Source: Haliotis asinina (Eukaryota > Mollusca > Gastropoda > Lepetellida > Haliotidae). Taken from it: a stretch of 64,000 bases of DNA. This document shows positions 60,451 to 64,000 of the stretch, one piece after another. How positions within the stretch are numbered: the stretch's first letter is position 1; each line of letters begins with the position of its first letter. Under the pieces are notes generated by a model. That model saw only the letters and a list, made by a program, of their open reading frames with translations. It made no database searches and was not told the origin of the DNA. Location: positions 7,309,501-7,373,500 of the forward strand of contig NC_090288.1 of NCBI RefSeq assembly GCF_037392515.1, in the 5' to 3' direction. The position numbers and the translations under genes were made by a program.

Positions 60451-60500
60451 CACTACCAAACATGCAGAGACATAACTTGGTTACCATCTTGAGCAAACAT

Positions 60501-60662
60501 TTATCTAGAAGCAGCTGCCATGGCAACTGTAGTAGAAGTAGCTGCTGGCACCGAGGGGGGTGCTTCCATTTCCCCTGCCCAGGGAAGCTTGGCTTTACGG
60601 CCTTGGCTGAGGATACTGTCATAGGCTTCGTCTCGATTTATCATCGCTCCAAATATATATGT
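60501..60662 (-). CDS. GRAM-domain protein, proximal alternative last exon (B)
   Basis: Acceptor accctatattccag on the minus strand (AG 60664-60663) opens 53 codons to TAA at 60501-60503: TYIFGAMINRDEAYDSILSQ, then GRKAKLPWAGEMEAPP and an Ala/Thr/Ser-rich end. YIFGAMINRDEAYDSI is the end of a GRAM domain. Phase 0 start fits the exon at 61832-61900 (SDK + TYIFGA). The frame stays open further upstream and a longer pyrimidine tract precedes another AG near 60722, so a longer version of this exon starting there in another phase cannot be excluded. Homologous to exon A at 58018-58200. Confidence 0.72.
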   Translation of the reverse strand, partial: TYIFGAMINRDEAYDSILSQGRKAKLPWAGEMEAPPSVPAATSTTVAMAAASR

Positions 60663-60722
60663 CTGGAATATAGGGTATTCAACTTCATTTGAAATAGCTG
60701 GGAACCATGAAAGTCTAGAAGA

Positions 60723-61831
60723 CAGGGAAAAGAAGACATATTACATGTGAGTGGATTGATTAGTTTTGAGACCCAGGTAAAGGACTGTATACTTATAGTG
60801 GCAATCATGTGTGTTAGATACAGACACAAAAACTTTGAGCAAATATTTTGCTGCTGTAAAAAGATAAAGAACATACTGACTGGATGAACAAGATGTTAAC
60901 ACCAAAAAGCATTCCACGATGACGAGTACCACAAAACGGAAGCATACCTCTTCCTACACCAATGTAACGAGGTTGGCAACAGAGTGAAACATCGCAGGCA
61001 GGGCCATTACGGTATCTTCTGCCTATGATATCAGTAAAACCACAAAGGCTCCAGGGATTTCATGATGTAATGAAGGCCTACCAGTGAATGACAATGAATC
61101 ATGCTGCCAGTTCAGCAGGCATTTCCAAAGAAAGAACATTCCACTATCACAGAAACTTTGAAAATGAAGAAAGCATTAGCTTCTTTGATTCTAAAGTTTG
61201 CTGTGTCCTGTGATAATCTAGCTCAGTCTGACACTAGTCCAGGGCTTGATTTCTCGAAACAAACCGAAGATTTAACTCTAATCTCACACTGAGTTTGACA
61301 ATTTGAAACAGTTGAATTTTTATCTCAACTGCATTTTACAAACTAAATAAGTCCACACAACTAAAGAAATCTGTCCACCAAATTCAGATTGTCTACTACG
61401 TTTGAGCTGGATACCAGTTTCCTTTCATTCCGGAAAATGCATGTTCCTGCATTTTCTCTAATTTGAGCAAAAACTTGAACTTAAGTCAAAACTCAGACTT
61501 AAGTTTGTTTCGAGAAATCGGGGCCAGATGATGTTACTGTGATCTTTTATCACTAGGGAGAACAGCCTGGTTCTTTATTTCAAAATAACAGTCAGAAACA
61601 GAAGAAGTAGTTGACAATGACATTACGGCCTCTGTGTTCTGCGGAGCTACCATGAATCCCTGTACCCTGCCAGGCGAGCAGCTCTGAATCTTAGGCAATT
61701 ACGGGAGGAAAATTGATACTATGCGACATTGGAGGATGAGAATTTTTCCAGAGCACAGGTATTGTCATGGATGCAACTCCTGTGCAGCTATGAAATTCTT
61801 TAGCACTGATCAAAATCTATTCCACACCCAC
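60723..61831 (-). other. GRAM gene intron with a fold-back element
   Basis: No exon recognised. The fold-back element at 61242-61527 is described separately. Confidence 0.5.
61242..61527. repeat. Fold-back (MITE-like) element in a GRAM gene intron
   Basis: Ends 'gggcttgatttctcgaaacaaac' and 'gtttgtttcgagaaatcggggcc' are inverted repeats of about 22 bases. Similarity continues inward ('tgagtttgac' against 'gtcaaaactca'). Confidence 0.75.
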
Positions 61832-61900
61832 CTTGTCGGAGCCAGCAATAGCGATCTCAATGGCCATCCCTCCCCCAGGGAGCCAAGAGTATGGCTTAGC
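61832..61900 (-). CDS. GRAM-domain protein, exon before the alternative ends
   Basis: Acceptor gcctatag (AG 61902-61901), donor AAG|gtgggt (gt 61831-61830). It codes 23 residues AKPYSWLPGGGMAIEIAIAG plus SDK in phase 0 at both ends. MAIEIAIA is the central beta strand of the GRAM domain ('..AIEI.T..GK'). An overlapping donor GTGG|gtgtgg ten bases... four bases downstream of the main one would shift the phase; the main one gives the best domain alignment with both terminal exons. Confidence 0.82.
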
Positions 61901-62164
61901 CTATAGGGATGAGAAACATAACATGTGAAGAAAACAATTTGTAAAAGAAGGAAGTCTCTAACATCTTGTGTTAGGCTTGCTATGAGATAATAATGACTTA
62001 CTGGAATTTAATAAATAATGTTCAAAGGTGTGATGCAAAGGCATTTTATTTTACACTTGTCCATAGTGTGATATTTAAAGAATATCTGTCAAACTTGTTG
62101 TTTGTTCATTATTTGTCTCATTACTGAACCGACTGCCCTTTTGTTGTTGCTCATCATTTACGAA

Positions 62165-62255
62165 GCAATGAGATTGTTCCTTGATACATCCTTGAACAAT
62201 GAGATTGTTCCTTGATACATCCTTGAACAATGAGATTGTTCCGTGATACAAACAG
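62165..62255. repeat. 31-bp tandem repeat beside a splice donor
   Basis: Nearly three copies of caatgagattgttccttgat plus acatccttgaa end about 10 bases from the donor at 62262. The first two are identical, pointing to recent duplication. Confidence 0.93.
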
Positions 62256-62262
62256 GACTTAC

Positions 62263-62344
62263 CTTTTCCATTCTTGAAATGTCAGCTAATGGGATGACAA
62301 TATTTTTAGGTGAAGGAGTTTTTGTCCTTTCAAAACACAGAAAG
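62263..62344 (-). CDS. GRAM-domain protein, internal exon
   Basis: Acceptor ttatttttcag (AG 62346-62345), donor AAAAG|gtaagt (gt 62262-62261). One carried-in base plus 27 codons: FLCFERTKTPSPKNIVIPLA then DISRMEK. This is the classic GRAM core: strand '.LYLT..YLCFE', then 'KIVIPLSDI..IEK'. Phase 2 in, phase 0 out. Confidence 0.85.
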
Positions 62345-62807
62345 CTGAAAAATAAAACTCAATAAATATCTCCATCCATTGAATCTGATTTTGACAGTAT
62401 CAGTATATTATATTATTGTAAGCTCAATGTAGTAAACTGAAGTATTCTATGCATTGCATGGTGAATGGCGTCTCATATCGAAAGGTGGACAATATTCAGT
62501 ATCCTTCAGTAATACATACGAGTGACATGATGAACTTCTAACATTAAAAAGGGTTTATAAAAAAAAATGTTATGGATGTCAACTACTTCTTTATTGCATA
62601 CACAACATTTGTGGGCTGTTCCTTGCCCCTTTATGAGGTGAATACTAATCAACAGTTACACAAGATATATCTACTAGTAAAGTACATGAAACATGTACAT
62701 TTCGTTTGGGTCATTGTCAATGTCTTTGTCAAGCCATGATTCTTTGCAATGTAGGTTTCATGTCAAGCCATACCTCAGGTGAGATTCAATTTCTTATCAA
62801 GCCCTAC

Positions 62808-62898
62808 CTCCGGGTGAGATACAGTTTGCCGTTCTTGAAGGCAGCGGTGAGTGACTTCTCTCTGTTGATGAGTGTACATCGCCTCCCACCCTGCCACC
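62808..62898 (-). CDS. GRAM-domain protein, internal exon (domain start)
   Basis: Acceptor cttctttcacag (AG 62900-62899), donor CGGAG|gtaggg (gt 62807-62806). The frame linking both neighbours reads WQGGRRCTLINREKSLTAAF then KNGKLYLTR, and the codon split with the next exon is Ser. GKLYLTRSFLCFE opens the GRAM domain. Two other frames are also open through the exon, but only this one joins both neighbours in phase. Confidence 0.82.
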
Positions 62899-62992
62899 CT
62901 GTGAAAGAAGACAAGACATATTTACGAGATGCTGGGACCAATGACATTTGGACACTATGACACCAAGACAGTCACCTGGTACAAAACATTTC

Positions 62993-63706
62993 AAGGTCAC
63001 ATGCAGCCAAAAATCAAACATAATTAAAACACATTAATCACTTGTTCATGATATATAAAATGCATTGGTGATTGTGAAAAAAACCCAAATAAACAAAATT
63101 ATAAGCGATTAATCGCAAATCAAAAATGCAATATTTTGCACTTGGGTTTACCTCCCTCAAAACGAAGCAGCCGCGATACCGAACCCAGTCAGGGCCGTTG
63201 GATGTGCACTTATGTGTAACGATGCCTTGTCACTGGCTACTGTTTCATTTGCTGATAGGCTTAGCCGGCTGTTTGTCTATGGCTCATAAGAGCGATAGGT
63301 GTTAATTTCAAATTGCAAACGGTCAGTAACTGAAGTTCTGTACTGCTTATTGTCATAAGCAGACAGGCAGGCAGACAAAAAGGGGGGAAAAAAAACCCAG
63401 ACATTGAGTTTTCTCTGTGACAGAGTCCGCTTGTCACGATCAGCATTTTTTTTTATGCATCGAGTAGATTATTTACTTGTTTCTGTACACAACCAAAATT
63501 AGATTATTGCTCATGACCTCATGCGCCGTGCATGCGTTATGAGCGTATATAGTGAATTGTTTGAACACGGATTTCGCGGGAATGTTTTCATCGCAATATT
63601 TTCCACTTTATAGGTTGAAGTGGCATTTTTGATCATTTGTTTCGGTAAGTGCATACCGAAAGGTATCAGAATCTGCAAAGTTGTGTTTTAGGTTGCATGT
63701 GACACT
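62993..63706 (-). mobile_element. MITE-like element, copy 2, inside a GRAM gene intron
   Basis: Opposite orientation to the copy at 23889-24674 and alignable end to end. Termini are aaggtcacatgcagcc at the left and ggttgcatgtgacactt at the right. It fills most of the intron between the exons ending at 63891 and starting at 62898. Confidence 0.7.
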
Positions 63707-63754
63707 TAACATATGATCTAGAGAACACATCTATTACAGGCCACTGGACAGGTG

Positions 63755-63890
63755 ATCAAATCACCTGGTACTAGACATTCAACATGAGCTGGTTGGATCA
63801 AATCATCTGATACTAGACATTCAACATGTGCTGGTTGGATCAATGCACCTGCTTTCAGACATTCAATAAGCATTACTTGGACCCACTCAC
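63755..63890. repeat. 42-bp tandem repeat seeded from the adjacent splice donor
   Basis: Three exact 42-base steps (63755-63796, 63797-63838, 63839-63880) of atcaaatcatctgatactag plus acattcaacatgtgctggttgg. A fourth, more diverged unit starts at 63881 and contains the real donor: in minus sense GAGTGTCC....CCAG|GTGAGT matches GAATGTCT....CCAG|GTGATT of the first unit at the same unit position. Confidence 0.85.
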
Positions 63891-64000
63891 CTGGCAATGG
63901 ACACTCACTGGGCGGGAGGGTGAACAACTCACAGAAGGACCTGTCATCTGTGGACATACTGTCCCCTACAGCAGTCTCATGCTTCTCATCCCCACTATCC
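63891..64000 (-). CDS. GRAM-domain protein, exon running off the right edge
   Basis: From the window edge the minus strand reads DSGDEKHETAVGDSMSTDDR then SFCELFTLPPSECPLP, with donor CCAG|gtgagt (gt 63890-63889). The start of the exon and of the gene are outside the window. The acidic, low-complexity lead-in followed by F.LP..E.PLPGW is the usual approach to a GRAM domain. The last codon is completed as Gly by the exon at 62898. GRAM domains bind phosphoinositides or lipids at membranes; the rest of this protein cannot be seen, so its function is open. Confidence 0.8.

Overview
The window looks like nuclear DNA of a marine gastropod, most likely an abalone (Haliotis). The basis is the animal-type split genes, an AT-rich repeat-dense background, and two dispersed repeat families whose text I associate with abalone sequence: a tRNA-like SINE ending in gtgagtgag, and a second family around 'ccagctatatgg ... 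tctggaccagacaatccagtgatcaac'. The species call is an inference from memory.

Layout. 1-1605 is the end of a broken DIRS-order (tyrosine recombinase) retroelement. 2729-2884 (-) looks like the last exon of an unrecognised minus-strand gene. 3053-5979 is a tail-to-tail inverted duplication of an unassigned fossil element, followed by piggyBac (about 6340-6840), Tc1 (7225-8554) and THAP/Kolobok-like (8633-10987) remains. A three-exon plus-strand gene (12257-13322, 19022-19126, 19808-19983) encodes a 448-residue protein with two tandem DUF442/phosphatase-like domains; its first intron carries two minisatellites. 20-36 kb is mostly non-coding with SINEs, MITEs and small tandem repeats. A promoter-like segment lies near 36 kb and two uncertain exons at 36.7 and 39.0 kb. 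43957-49167 holds the ligand-binding and channel half of an ionotropic glutamate receptor in five exons. The right end (58018-64000, minus strand) holds the C-terminal half of a GRAM-domain gene whose four upstream exons can join either of two homologous terminal exons.

The three main genes have no evident shared pathway: a phosphatase-like protein, a ligand-gated channel and a membrane-binding GRAM protein. The most interesting points are the paralogous alternative last exons completing the GRAM domain, the unusual pore of the receptor (Trp at the Q/R site, altered SYTANLAAF motif), the duplicated phosphatase-like domain with one disabled P-loop, a minisatellite seeded from a splice donor, and several families of fold-back elements.
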